A program made the position numbers and the translations under genes. From the NCBI GenBank assembly GCA_950295325.1, contig OX485809.1:9860001-9924000 (forward strand): a stretch of 64,000 nucleotides of DNA. The letters run 5' to 3'. Within the stretch, counting starts at the first letter, position 1. Each line of letters opens with the position of its first letter. The stretch is from Polytrichum commune. Lineage: Eukaryota; Streptophyta; Polytrichopsida; Polytrichales; Polytrichaceae. Below, one piece after another: positions 47,487 through 59,099 of this stretch. The notes below the pieces were generated by a model. The model was not told the DNA's origin, searched no databases, and saw nothing but the letters and a program-made list of their open reading frames with translations.

Positions 47487-47709
47487 CTACACCGTTTGTG
47501 GTATTTAGTGTCACTTTGTATTGGGATTACGCAATGTTATAATTTTTTATGATAGATATTGTTCTGCATCTACAAAGATTAAATAGGTTGTATGGACATT
47601 ATATAATATAAATCCCTTTTACCTTGTAAAGACTTACCTTCAAATTAAAAAATTATAGTATCGTGTAACTTCTAATAGTAAGTGACACTAAAGACCATGA
47701 ATGGTGTAG
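47487..47709. mobile_element. 223-bp MITE, family F
   Basis: Left CTACACCGTTTGTGGTATTT continuing AGTGTCACTTTGTATTGGGA; right, inverted, CTACACCATTCATGGTCTTT continuing AGTGTCACTTACTATTAGAA. The TIR is about 45 bp with scattered mismatches, and the subterminal ATTACGCAATGTTATAA / CGTGTAACTTC is of family F. Confidence 0.82.
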
Positions 47710-48555
47710 CCTAACAATATTCAAAATAGGCTCCAATGTATGACAAGCTTAATAAAAAGTTTTCTCAAAGAAGGATGAAACCCATGATTTCGTCCCTCTT
47801 TGAAAGAGTTTACATTTTTTATTTTTGCAATTTTTGCAATTTGTAGGTGTCCACTTCTTTTTGCAAATTTGTTGGTGCATATAACGTCCATAGGATATAA
47901 ACACACATAATTGAGAGGGCACCAATGAACCTTGAGAGTGTGAATTGAGCTTTATTAAGAAGGATTGAAAGAACACAAAACATAGATTATTGCTAGAAAT
48001 CTTACTCCAATGTGACATGAATCCTTTTAGACACTAACTCGATCTTCCTTGAGAGCTTGTACCCTAGGTTGTTTTCTTTGGATTAGTTTAAGTGATAGCA
48101 AAACCTTAACTACATAATTATTTCCACATTGATTTTCCACCCACACTGATAGGATAATTTAGTGTGTAGTATGTGATTCTTGTGTTGTCGGAGGAATTGA
48201 AAAACCCTTGTCAATCAATTTACCATTTTGATGCTTATTCGAGGATTTGGGTAACCCATTAACATAATATTGATTGCTAGGGTGGTACTTGACGGGGTGA
48301 ATTCCTTTTTAATGTTCTTTGATTGTCACTTGATATGGGGTGGGGCCAACGCCAGTTTGATACCCAATTCCACATTTGACTAAAAACTAACATCTATGTT
48401 GGATTGCATTGCTATGTTGTGATTTGGTTCGTGATTCCATTTGTGTGGTTTTTGTATCATTCCGATTATGAGATCATTTGACATCATGCTTGGTTAAGCT
48501 TAAGAATGTCATTGATATCGATGCATGATTGAGTTTGTAGAAAAATATTATTCTT

Positions 48556-48605
48556 TATACATACATACATATGATGCATTATACATACATATGTATGTAT
48601 GTATA
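48556..48605. repeat. Palindromic (ATAC)n/(GTAT)n microsatellite
   Basis: ATACATACATACAT is followed by a second ATACATACAT and by ATGTATGTATGTAT, so the tract can fold on itself. Confidence 0.9.
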
Positions 48606-49914
48606 AGTGGAGGGGGATGTTTATAGAACAATATGTGAAACGGTATGCTCCAACTTGCTTTTGAACTCATTCATGTGTTGCCTAGTGCATTAAAGAATTT
48701 GGGCATGTTATCAGGAATGTCCTATTTTGTGAGCTTTTCCAAATAGGACTAAGTTCATTGCTCCACCAAGTACTCAAATCTAATCAACTCGTCATATGTT
48801 TCAAAAGCATGACAAGTTTTAGAATAACTTATGACAACCCTTTGTCCTCTAAGTGCATTGAAGAATTGTGATGGCAAATTGTGTGACTTACTTGCTTGGG
48901 GCCAAAGCTTATTCTTACATTTCTTCTTCTTCGTTTTATTGCATTTTTAATACACTACTTTATTCTAAGGGAATAAGGGACACACTTTCTTTTTTATTGT
49001 TTTAATCACCATTGCCTTAAACGGGGCAACACGGGCTGGTACCCATGTTATAACCCGAATTGGGTTAGGGTTTGGGGATCTCATGGTTAAAGTTTGATAA
49101 CTTACATGAGAGGGATTTTGTAGTGAGGAGTGCCAAGGTTTTGAATGATACAACCAGGTTGTGTTATGGAAGTTTTGGTAGCTCATCGTAGAGGTAATGC
49201 ACTGAGTTCCATTGTGATGTTGAAGGAGACAAATTTCTTAGGAGCCTCGTAGTCCTAAATCTAAAGAGGAGCAAGCAACTTTGTCGTCCCCGGCCTATAA
49301 AATGATATTTGTGGTTTTGTGAGGATGAAACGTGTTGTTATGCATATTAGTTTACCTACAAGCCATGATTACTAGTCACCACAATAACAAGCAAATGAAT
49401 GTTGCAAATGAATGGTCAAAATCTAACATTGCAATTTATTAAACATCCATGTCATTTGGAAAAGAAATTGTGTTCATTGGGCAATGATGCTAATATTGAA
49501 GGTGACCACTTCTTTAAACTTGTAGAGTGAACACATAGGAGAAACAAAACATGGGCAAAATAGGAGGTTGACATAACTCAAATTGGCATGGAAGCAATAC
49601 AAGCACTCAAGTTTATTATAATTTAGGTTGTCTACAAGCCACAAATGGCAAGTTGAATATGTTTTACCTCTCAATACCTCTACCATTGAGCTTCTATTCA
49701 TTATTAAGCATACCGGTCGCACTCGTAACATGTGCAGGTGATACATGAGTATGTTAATTGCTCTTGGGATGTTCACGTGCAACTTTTTATTCATGGTTGT
49801 ACCCTTATTCCCCCATCACAAAGCATTTTCTTTATTTTAGGAGGCCACTACATCAATTGGTGTGGAATTGATGTGTAGTCCAATAAGAATTCGCCAAATA
49901 TTGGCCGCATGTAA

Positions 49915-49936
49915 GGGGGGAGGGGGGGGGGGGGGG
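49915..49936. repeat. Poly-G tract (6 G, A, 15 G)
   Basis: Six G, one A, then fifteen G. Confidence 0.95.
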
Positions 49937-50480
49937 TTATCCCAAAAGTTGGTGGGTTCCCATGGGCATGAGGGTTGCCCACAAAATTACAATCATTATT
50001 TGTATGTGCCCTTAATTGCGTCGCATGTTTGGGTCATGGTTTATTGTAACTATAATAGCCATACCCATTTTCATTAACTCGAGCAATTTTGCATAAGGTG
50101 GAGTACATGTGTGATATTGGAGCAATCTTCACAAGGAAGGAAATTGGTATCACAAGATATAACAAAAGAATCACATTTTATTCCCAAGTCTTTTAAAAGC
50201 ACCGTGGAATTCTAAAGGCAAGATTCTCTCCCAACCCATATCATAAAAGCATAGGTCAACCTATTTCCAATAACTAGGGAACAAAAACTTGAGTACAATT
50301 GGTACTTTTTTCAAAGAAAAACTCAAATCCATGCTTTTTTAACTTCTTTTTTCCATCACGCCGAATGTGAAAGCTACACAATTGTGATTCTTCACCAAAA
50401 AATTCATCACATTCAAAAGTGACAACTACATGTGTGGAGCTTCATGGCTTTAGGGGACTTTATGTATCAAGATTGTTGTT

Positions 50481-50500
50481 GGGGGGGGGGGGGGGGGGGG
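50481..50500. repeat. Poly-G tract (20)
   Basis: Twenty consecutive G between TTGTTGTT and ATATCGG. Confidence 0.95.
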
Positions 50501-51314
50501 ATATCGGAAATGGGTTGTCTACTCTACAGGAGGGCTACGTAGTTCAACACCGTGAGTGACAAAATATACGTTTTCGTGCCAAAATTTGTGGTCCCGGTAT
50601 ATGCGACAACAACAACATGGGTAAAGTGCTTCCAAAATTCCATCCTTTTATGTTGAACAAGGAAAGGACCATGGAATCATATGGTACAATTCATAAGGCC
50701 GCAATGCCCATTAAGGCGAGGATGCATATGTTTACATCATGGTGTGTGTTGGCATGTTGAATGGGTGAAATCTTAAGGATTATGATGCTCATCGAACATA
50801 TCTATAGCCATGTTGACTATCTATATATACATTTACCAATTTCAACTATTTAAAATCAAGACACTGTTTTTATTATTAGCATTTCGTTCTAAAAGACAAC
50901 TTGTATGAAACTCTAAAGACCATGGAGTTATTCTCTCGATTTATCTAGTTAACCCTTAAAGGATCATGTGTGGATTGAAGTAGAATTCACAACATTTTTC
51001 ACATTCTCAATCGGGGATGTTAAAGAGGGTAGGTTTTTTTCTCCAAAATTTTGGAGAAAATTATGCTTTAATTTTAATTCGACCTATCCATGTTTACTTG
51101 TCTCGGCACAAAAAACATCCACTTAATACCCCATTGGATTGTGTCTATTCATTCTAAAATAATAGGTAACATATTTGGCAACATTGATTGGGTTATATAT
51201 ATATATAATTCTCATTTTTTGTGAAATACTTATTCATTTTCAATGTTTAGAAATCTTCATGTATTGCAATGCTCATAGTTCATGGGATTGTCATTTGTAG
51301 CTTATCCCATATAA

Positions 51315-51693
51315 GGGCATGTACCGAAAGGCATGAGGCTATGGCACCTTGCTTTTTGGATGAGACCATAGAGAAGTCCATGAACTATAGCCCAAATGTC
51401 TTATGTAGGGCACAAGCCCTTACTGCACACCCATATTCTCGCCACAAATTCTATCAAGCCTACCTTCAAGAGCCTATTGTCCCAATAAATTTCTCTACGA
51501 TTCTGGCCAACATTACCATACTTGCCAACCATGTGGGATTCCATGTCGAATTGTCATCCGCTAAAAACACTATGGACTATGATCCAAAACCACCTCATGT
51601 AAACCTAAAGCAAGGACCTGTGACACTCTAACCCAACGATAATTCAAAGATTCTCAAAAGCCACGGACTCATGGCTTTCATGTAAACCGGCCC
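51315..51693. mobile_element. 379-bp Tourist-like MITE
   Basis: The right end, inverted, is GGGCCGGTTTACATGAAAGC followed by CATGAGTCCGTGG; the left end GGGCATGTACCGAAAGGCAT then GAGGCTATGG matches it imperfectly. TAA flanks both sides (51312-51314 and 51694-51696). The 120-aa + frame 51269-51631 overlaps this element and is not a gene. Confidence 0.72.
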
Positions 51694-51696
51694 TAA

Positions 51697-53629
51697 TTAT
51701 TAGGAAGCTTCCAACCATGCATTGCCAATGATGTTTTGGTGGCTCAATAATAATTAGTGTCCAACTTCACTCCAAGGCGTGCTCATCTAAAGTTCGAGTA
51801 GCTAGGGTTGACAAAGGTGTCTATTTATTGACGTTACGGGGTTATGATGTTGCCATAAATGACTTGACAACTAAGTTAAGTTTAATGTCCATGGATGTTT
51901 TTGGACATATTCCGTCGAGATCAACCGTTGTGTTTCCAAGTCCATAATGGACTTGTATCCCACAATGGAATTGACTAAAATGTAGTTGATAAGGGCTCCA
52001 ATAGGGACTTGGAGGTCTATGATTTGTGGTTCAAACTCTTTTTCGGGCAAAAACATGAGTATTGATTGAGCATTTGTGTCCTATGGAGAATTGCATGGTG
52101 ACATACAAAGAGGTGTGAGTTTTGGGGGGGGGGGGAGAGAGAGGAGCGAAACCGTGTCAATTGTTGTGGTAGAGTTCGGGGTTGTCATTTGAAGTCAAAT
52201 AAATCTCTAAATGGGGTTCAAATATTATGAACCAATCCAGTGAGCTTAAGTTGGGGTGAATCAACAACTAACTTTTAGCGGGTAGGTCTTTATTATTTCT
52301 CATCACTAAGTTTTGTGAAACAAGATCTGGATAGAAGGATATGCGTGTGATTATGATAAGATGATGAGTAATTGCATAATTGTTTTTAGCAGGTGTGTGT
52401 TTAACTACACACGGTTTAGTAGCAAGAGGGGGGCACCAATTTGGGATCACATACGATGGAAAACATTGGCCTTTCAAGTGATTTTTGTGTATTCAATAAA
52501 TAAAAAAGTTCAAGATTGGTAAATATGGATATCTCGTGACATGGCCGTGGGGTGGCTTGAATCCAAGGTTTTGACCCAAAGCCTTTATGATCATAGTAGT
52601 ATTTAACTTGGACGACCTTGACAACATCCTCCCCCCACCAAGTGCACCAATCACTATGGTCCATCAATGTATGTATTTCAGTCCACAAGTGGGAATTCAA
52701 GGGGGCGTGCCCTTGGGAGCATTTTGGTGCATGCCGATTTGTTTGCACATGTTTAAGGTATTTGCCTTTGAAGTGAGGTTATACTTTTGATAAAAATAAG
52801 CATTGTTTTTGAAATTTAGATATTGTAGTACAAAAATATGAGAACATGAGAGATGAAGTAGTTTTTTTAGAGGTATTCACCTTTGAAAATCAAAATTTTG
52901 GGTCGTTTGTCATAGTGAAATGGTCCTATTCAATTCAAATAACACACTTCATAGTCTATGAATCTAATCATAATGGTCTATTGCTTCTCATTTCCAACGT
53001 GTTTTCAATTTTTCTCTTAATGTGTAAGAATGTTGTTAACTATGCTCATTTGGTTGGTGATTGTTATTTAGACTCGTACTATTATCAAATTCTTAAGAAA
53101 TGTTCATCAAGGGCTCTTCATTACATTTTAAACATATTTGGAAAAATAAGTTTCTCTAGATACATCTAGGTACAACCTCTTTTTGTCTTGGGTTCTAGTA
53201 TGCGAAGCTCATAAGTATGTAGCCGATTGGCTCAAGGTATGTAAAGGACAATGAATGGAAATGATGAAAGGATTTATAGGACATTGGGGACCGGAATAGA
53301 TGAAGAGAAGGACTAAGAGCATCAAGTAAATGTACTATATCGACAACGAACAATGTTGAGAGCCTCGCTTGTAATGTAGGCAAAAGAAAGATAGTATCCC
53401 TCCAATGTCCTACTAGTATATATATTAAGGTGTTGCTTCATTTTCATGCGGTGAGTTTAAATTATACATTGAATCCAAAAATGTCCTTATATATGTATAT
53501 ATGTGTGTGTGAAGAAGCCCCCGTTCATCCTTTCGGTGACCCTTAGCCAACACTGTGCTTATCAATGTACATTCCAAACCTCTTCGTGTATGGGACATGT
53601 TACCGATAGGGTTAGCATTGAAACAACTT
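51697..53629. other. Spacer, no gene seen
   Basis: A 12-G run followed by GA repeats lies at 52124-52145. The open frames at 52416-52748 (-) and 52846-53169 (+) have no recognisable motif. Confidence 0.5.
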
Positions 53630-53829
53630 NNNNNNNNNNNNNNNNNNNNNNNNNNNNNNNNNNNNNNNNNNNNNNNNNNNNNNNNNNNNNNNNNNNNNNN
53701 NNNNNNNNNNNNNNNNNNNNNNNNNNNNNNNNNNNNNNNNNNNNNNNNNNNNNNNNNNNNNNNNNNNNNNNNNNNNNNNNNNNNNNNNNNNNNNNNNNNN
53801 NNNNNNNNNNNNNNNNNNNNNNNNNNNNN
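53630..53829. other. Assembly gap of exactly 200 N
   Basis: The run of N is 200 long, probably a fixed-size placeholder. The two ORFs that cross it are artefacts. Confidence 0.98.
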
Positions 53830-53947
53830 AGTGGGAGGTTTACATGTGAAGTTGGGTCATGTGTTATGACACTGTAAGTTCCCCATTTGAGGATTTGCTT
53901 TTAACCTTGGATCCTAGTTATGAACCCTAGTCTTTTCCCTCTCACTC

Positions 53948-53985
<38 letters not shown>

Positions 53986-54278
53986 CCATCAAGTGACCAC
54001 AACCTTAACCTCCATAATATCATCACCCCCCCGGTAATCTCGCTCCCTCTTTGATATCCTAAACCCTAGGGAACGGATGTTATGAGTTTGAATCTCACTT
54101 CTTCTTGTCACATTTATTTTCCTTATGTCATTCTTCTTATTCGTTGTCCGGGAATGTCAAGTGGGAGGTTTACATGTGAAGTTGGATCATGTGTTATGAC
54201 ACTGTAAATTTCCCATTTGAGGATTTGCTCTTGACCTTGGATCCTAGTTGTGAACCCTAGTCTTTTCCCTCTTACTCG
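53830..54278. repeat. Two direct repeat units of about 119 bp, 330 bp apart, beside the gap
   Basis: Unit 1 starts at 53830 at the gap edge and unit 2 at 54160. Both begin AGTGGGAGGTTTACATGTGA and run through GTGTTATGACACTGTAA, CATTTGAGGATTTGCT and CCTTGGATCCTAGTT to CTTTTCCCTC. A (CAA)n run at 53947-53980 follows unit 1. Confidence 0.92.
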
Positions 54279-55739
54279 TGTTGCACGTCTCTCAGCAATT
54301 CAATATGCCGATGCGGGAAGCTCTTTAAGGAGTTGAATACGTAAAGGTCACCACTTACTCATCTCATATGCAAGCCCTATTCATCATGTTTTCTACATAT
54401 CCTTCGAAGTTGAGTTGTTTTGAATATGATATTCAAGCACCACGGAGTTGATGTTGTTGCAAGGGATTTCCATCAATTGATGAGCATATAAAAGCAATAT
54501 TTTATGCATTGGGCGACAATGGTGACTTCGAGGTTTGTTTTTGTACATTTATTTTTGAACACTGTAGATATCTTCTCAGCAAACAGTGGAATTCTTTGTC
54601 ATATGCTCGGGGTTTCATCCATGTCAGGAATTTGATGTGTTGGTTGTCTCCGTATCAACATGGACAAATTTGTTGACCTTTGCAACACCATCTGTTTGAA
54701 ATTTGAAAGGGTGGACGAGGTGAGCTACATTCTTGTTTGCATTCGGTTGATGTCCCTTATAATAATATTTATTTTCCATGCATGTTTCTTGAAATTAATT
54801 TATGGTGAGCTCAAATGTGAAAAAAAGCATGTCCCTCATAATTCTCAGTTAGTCTATGAAAAAGTTGGATCCTTTTTGTTTGAGGGTTGATGTGGTGCCA
54901 AATTAAATGCTCATTATAGGGGCTCTATGAGTCAAAGTTTCAACCATTATGCATACATGTTTGTCAATGTCCGGAGAGGATTTTAGGCATAATTAGTCAA
55001 GATCCCAGTGTTTCCAAGACCAACCGGTTACATGTTGCAATTTGTTAGTTTTTCTTTGCTAAATTGAGGATTATTCTATACATTACTATAAATGGATCAA
55101 ATCATAGTAAGGTCTTTCTCTTCTCGCTTAAATTGGAATCACTGCACCCTAAGCTTCTTGTCCTTGATGTCTAATTTTTTTAATAAATTTCAATATCGTC
55201 ACTTCATTATGGTCCATACATGACACGAATTAGCAATGCTAGCAAGTTCCCTTTCACCGTTTCAGAAAATGTAGTTTCTTACTCAGGTTGAAATCTACAA
55301 AGTCTTTTGCGTGAAGGCCAAGTTGAGTAAAATTCAACTTCTCAAAAAGGTTCACTCATGCGGACACATACACGCTAGGAGTCCGCCGCACAACTGTTGT
55401 CATCCAAAAATCATCAAGTTCGTATTCTTCTTCATCATCTTAACAAAGCCACGTTGAATGCCCCCATTGGCAAATGGCCCCTCATACATCCAAAGCTTTC
55501 ATATCTTTTCTTAACCCAACATCAAGATCATCCGGTTGCCGACCCATCATAGAACCTAACCAATTTTCATCATCTTCAAAATGTAGTAGATCCACAGTTG
55601 TATCATTCTCCTCACTGCCCTCTTCATAATCTTCCCAATTTGCTCCATATTGGGTCTTGCACCAAGATCATGTACAAAGTGTTTCTTGACTTCTTAGACT
55701 GCTTGATCGTACCATAAGCTTTGTGTATGTGTGCAATTT
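54279..55739. other. Spacer with a family C relic, no gene seen
   Basis: The + frame 54660-54890 has no recognisable motif. The family C copy 4 is listed separately. Confidence 0.5.
54972..55110 (+). mobile_element. Family C element, copy 4 (diverged)
   Basis: GGAGAGGATTTTAGGCATAA, GTCAAGATCCCAGTGTTTCC and CCAACCGGTTACATGTTG match copy 2; the right half is eroded. Confidence 0.6.
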
Positions 55740-55935
55740 GCGGAGATTTTATGTGTCCCATGTATGAAATCATCAATTTCAACATTACAATGTTGCACTT
55801 TGTGTTATTCCACAGTGTCACATGCTGCACTAATTCTTTATTATCATGCGTCCATGTTAACACTACAAAACTTTGTAATATCACATGCACCTTGGTTGCC
55901 ACAAGTGTAATAATACGGAGTTTGGAGTGTACTCT
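55740..55935. repeat. Dispersed repeat shared with 29150-29312
   Basis: See the 29.1 kb entry for the shared phrases. No MITE follows this copy. Confidence 0.75.
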
Positions 55936-56465
55936 ACTTATGCCCCATTCTCACCTAACTTTGGCTTAGCCTAGAGGTTAGTTCTAAAACACGGCCTTCA
56001 CACCATCAACGCTATCTAATCTTGAGCCCTAGTTGGCAAATGACATGGGCATGATTTAAAAGAGAAGGTTTAAAGCCTCAAGCAACCCGCCCTCCCATCG
56101 GTACCTAGAGACGAGGCAAGGATGTAGGACCTTTGAGAGTGTGGCCTTTGGCCCATGTGATTGGTTGCTTTTTAGTCTTTGTTATGAGGGCATGAGGAGC
56201 TTCATTAACAAAAACCGATGATGATATAGACATGTGGTAAGGCATCTGGGGATGGGACAAAAACTATCCAACATTCATTGCTTGGTAGATAAAACGATGA
56301 ACATGTGTGAAAGCCATGTAACTAAAACCTACTTGAAAATCTCCGGAGCAAGTTCGTGTGGGTGCACGGGATAGCGAGGTGCTCCGCTATAATTGAGAGA
56401 GCTTTACTCAATTTCTAGGAAAGACTTTGGTTATTTGGTAAAGTCATGTGGGAAGGGGGCATTCA

Positions 56466-56942
56466 GGGCGACTTCACACACGATATCGAGGGCCCGTGTA
56501 GGTGGAGCCAGTCCAAGTTTGCTTCACACTACACTCGAGGGACCAACGAAGTGAGTGAATGTAGATGGATGTAAGTTTTACATGGATTCCTACAGGGCAT
56601 CACATGGATCATGTTTCATGGTCACTTGGAAAATTTTCAAAAATCACCTCATGAAGGTAAAGCCTAATACAAAACTGGAAAATCACAGCACTCTGAAATC
56701 TCACAACCGTCGATTTATTCTCTTTTATCATGGTGTGAGGACCCCGCATGAATAGAAAGTCATTGAAATAGCATTTGATCGAGGGCCCAATCACACATGA
56801 CTTCACACCAAACTTGAGGGCCCGTGACCACAATACATTATTCTGGGAAGTATCTTGGGACGGCGGCCTGTGTGCACTTCTTTTGGGACTCACAATTTCA
56901 CGGTCAGGTCATGGCTCTTGGCTCTCGTGTGTGAAGTGGCCC
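56466..56942 (-). mobile_element. 477-bp Tourist-like MITE, family A copy 4 (inverted)
   Basis: Left GGGCGACTTCACACACGA and right CTCGTGTGTGAAGTGGCCC. No clear TWA duplication remains (TCA left, TAT right). Internal order as in the 46.1 kb copy. Confidence 0.85.
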
Positions 56943-57256
56943 TATGTAGTGTAGTGTGGATGTAAGTTGAGCGAGGTAGCCACCACTACACGTACGCACT
57001 ACATATTTATCCCACCACTTCTATGCAGAATTATTTACGCAGTTGCAAATAACGTCATACCCATGAGTCCACTTCTTACTAATCAAAGCTCCAATGGTGA
57101 AGCTCCAATAGGTTGTTCTAGACATTGTAGACTTTGCATGGTACAACGTCGCCTCCTCATTAACAACTAGCTATGGCACTCCTTCGTAACTCCAAAGAGC
57201 AACAACGCACTAATTGGGATAGTGGGTGTAATAAGCGGGTACGTGAGCTGTGGTGG

Positions 57257-57440
57257 CGTGCCGAAAGCGTAGAGAGAGCGTGTAGGGGAGGAGGGGGGGA
57301 TTTGTATGTACACTAACTTACATAGTATTGTGGGGGTGGGATCCTAGAAAGAGGGGGAGGGGGGCTGGGCTGTATGGAAGTTATTAGGTGAATGGCAGAT
57401 GTACAAAGGGGGAGGGAGGGAGGGGGGGCGGGCTAAATAA
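57257..57440. repeat. G-rich tract with GGAGG/GGGGG runs
   Basis: Repeated runs of four to seven G broken by A or T. It lies about 1.7-1.8 kb upstream of the gene start and can form G-quadruplexes in principle. Confidence 0.75.
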
Positions 57441-57712
57441 GTGGGGGCAGGGGCAGCAGGGGCTAAATTAAAGAGCAGAACATCCAACATCTAGGAGGGC
57501 AGTGGCGGTGAAGCAGAAGGGGAGCAGGAAAGGCGGGATCAACACATGTGCAAGGCCAAGGCGCTGTGGGTGTCAGCGACGCAACGGTGAGCCAACACCA
57601 GCCCCAGCGGCTAGGCCGGGCCGGGTCGGCGACCGGACGGGCGAGGGGGGCCCACCACTCCCCCCACCACTACTGTAGCAGCGTTGTGGGCTTTAGCTCG
57701 GGCAGGATCTGG

Positions 57713-57900
57713 GGGGATGTTTGGGCATAATCGGTCAAAATCCAAGAGGCTCCAGGTCCAGCCGGTTGCATGTCGTGATCTGTCGGGTTTTTGTTTATTG
57801 ATGTGAGGAGGGCTGTGTAAAGGCGATGGGTGATTTTTGCTGCAGTTTTGAGCGTCAACCGGTTATTGTGGAGCTCAACCGGTTGCTCTCCCCGTCCATG
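57713..57900 (+). mobile_element. Family C element, copy 5, in the gene's upstream region
   Basis: GGGGATGTTTGGGCATAATC, GGTCAAAATCCAAGAGGC, CAGCCGGTTGCATGTCG and two CAACCGGTTs follow the family order, ending GCTCTCCCCGTCC. It is about 1.2 kb upstream of the ATG. Confidence 0.75.
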
Positions 57901-59099
57901 GGAAAAGAGGGAAGGGAGGGAGGGGGGGGGGGAGCGGGAGGAGGAGGAGAAGGTGGGGGGAGGCTAAGTTGGGCCACCAAATCATGGGGGCGAGCAATTG
58001 TAGGCCCCTCCCTCGAGACTGGAACGTCCGAGCCAGGCTGCCCTTGCGCGCATCCAGCTCACCCCACCCGCGCCCTATTCTATTCTATTGGCCACCCTGG
58101 ATGAAATCCATCCCGGAACAGCTGGCAGCCCCCTGTCATCCACTAATCTCGCTTTTCCCCTTCAGCAGCTCTCCCTTCCTTCTTCCCCACCGTGCCTGCC
58201 TGCCACTATGTACCACTAGTAGCCTGCCTGCCCTTCCCCCGACGCATCCATTTTACAAAAGCATCCTCCTCTCCGTCTCCTGCCGTCGCCGCCGCTGCTG
58301 CTCCCACTCGCTCCCTTTCGCTGCCTGCCGTTGCTGTGCTCTGCTGCTCTGTTTGCCACCAGATATCAGGTGCACTCTCCTTCCCTCGTCCTCCCTTCCC
58401 TTGCGTGCTCACTCTCCATTTTTTCTGCATCTCCCGACTCTCAATCTCCACGCATCTCTGCACTTCTCCCTCAACGCCACTTTCACGTCAACCGCGCGCC
58501 CCTCTCTCTCTCTCTCTCTCTCTCTCGTGCTTGCTTGCTTTCTCTTCCTCCCTCTCCTGTTGCTTCAGTTTGTTTTTGCGCTTGCGACTGTCATACCTAC
58601 GTTCCTCCACAAGGGAACAGTTCGCTACCGAGTTGGTGCTGCACTCTCCCCTCGGTTTTGTAAATGCTTACAGTTTCAAACTCCCACTTCGTATACTGCT
58701 TAAGAGAAAAGCCCAAGCGTACTGCAGTTGAGAGCGGACTTAAGCCATTTTCTCAGGGCTCCCAGCAGTGGCAAGTTGTGGAGCTCCGCTGTAGTTACGA
58801 TTTATATTTTTGAGACTCTGCCTCACTGTGGTCGTGTGAGACATTAATACTAGTGCTCTTGGACACGGGAAAAAGGTGACGTCCTGTTGGCGAACAGGAA
58901 CGAGAGCGGTAGATTTGTGGATCTGGTGAGGAGCTCGTGAAATTTTGCCTTCTCCTTCTTAAGGCAGGAACTTAAGAGTTCCGGGTTGTATTTTTATGTC
59001 TCTGCATTTCTTTAACAGCAGTTCGTGCCCACGCAGGTCGCGCTTCGTCTGAAGCAGGAAACTCGCTAAAACATCTTCAGGTTCGTTACCACCGAAGAA
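57901..59099 (+). promoter_or_regulatory. Promoter and 5' leader region of the 385-aa protein gene
   Basis: The stretch is C/T-rich on the + strand, with a CT run at 58502-58526, which is common in plant 5' leaders. The transcription start cannot be fixed. A possible leader intron is 58926-59018 (CTGGTGAGG donor, TTCTTTAACAG acceptor). The long + ORFs here (57969-58703 and 58192-58731) are CT-rich chance frames. TAA at 59067-59069 is in frame with the ATG and ends any upstream extension. Confidence 0.55.

Larger units (their letters stand above)
47710..51314. other. Spacer with homopolymer and microsatellite tracts, no gene seen
   Basis: A copy of the 8196-8260 repeat is at 47757-47810. The - frame 49474-49794 (106 aa) has no recognised motif. 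G runs lie at 49915-49936 and 50481-50500. Confidence 0.5.

Noticed and set aside
51269-51631. 120-codon + frame
   Set aside because: It overlaps a Tourist-like MITE and has no protein-like pattern.
53503-53877. 124-codon and 104-codon frames crossing the gap
   Set aside because: Most of the frame is N; it is an artefact of the assembly gap.
57969-58703. 244-codon and 179-codon overlapping + frames
   Set aside because: They lie in the C/T-rich leader region, overlap in several frames and are Ser/Pro/Leu-rich only because of CT composition. The real start codon is downstream at 59100.
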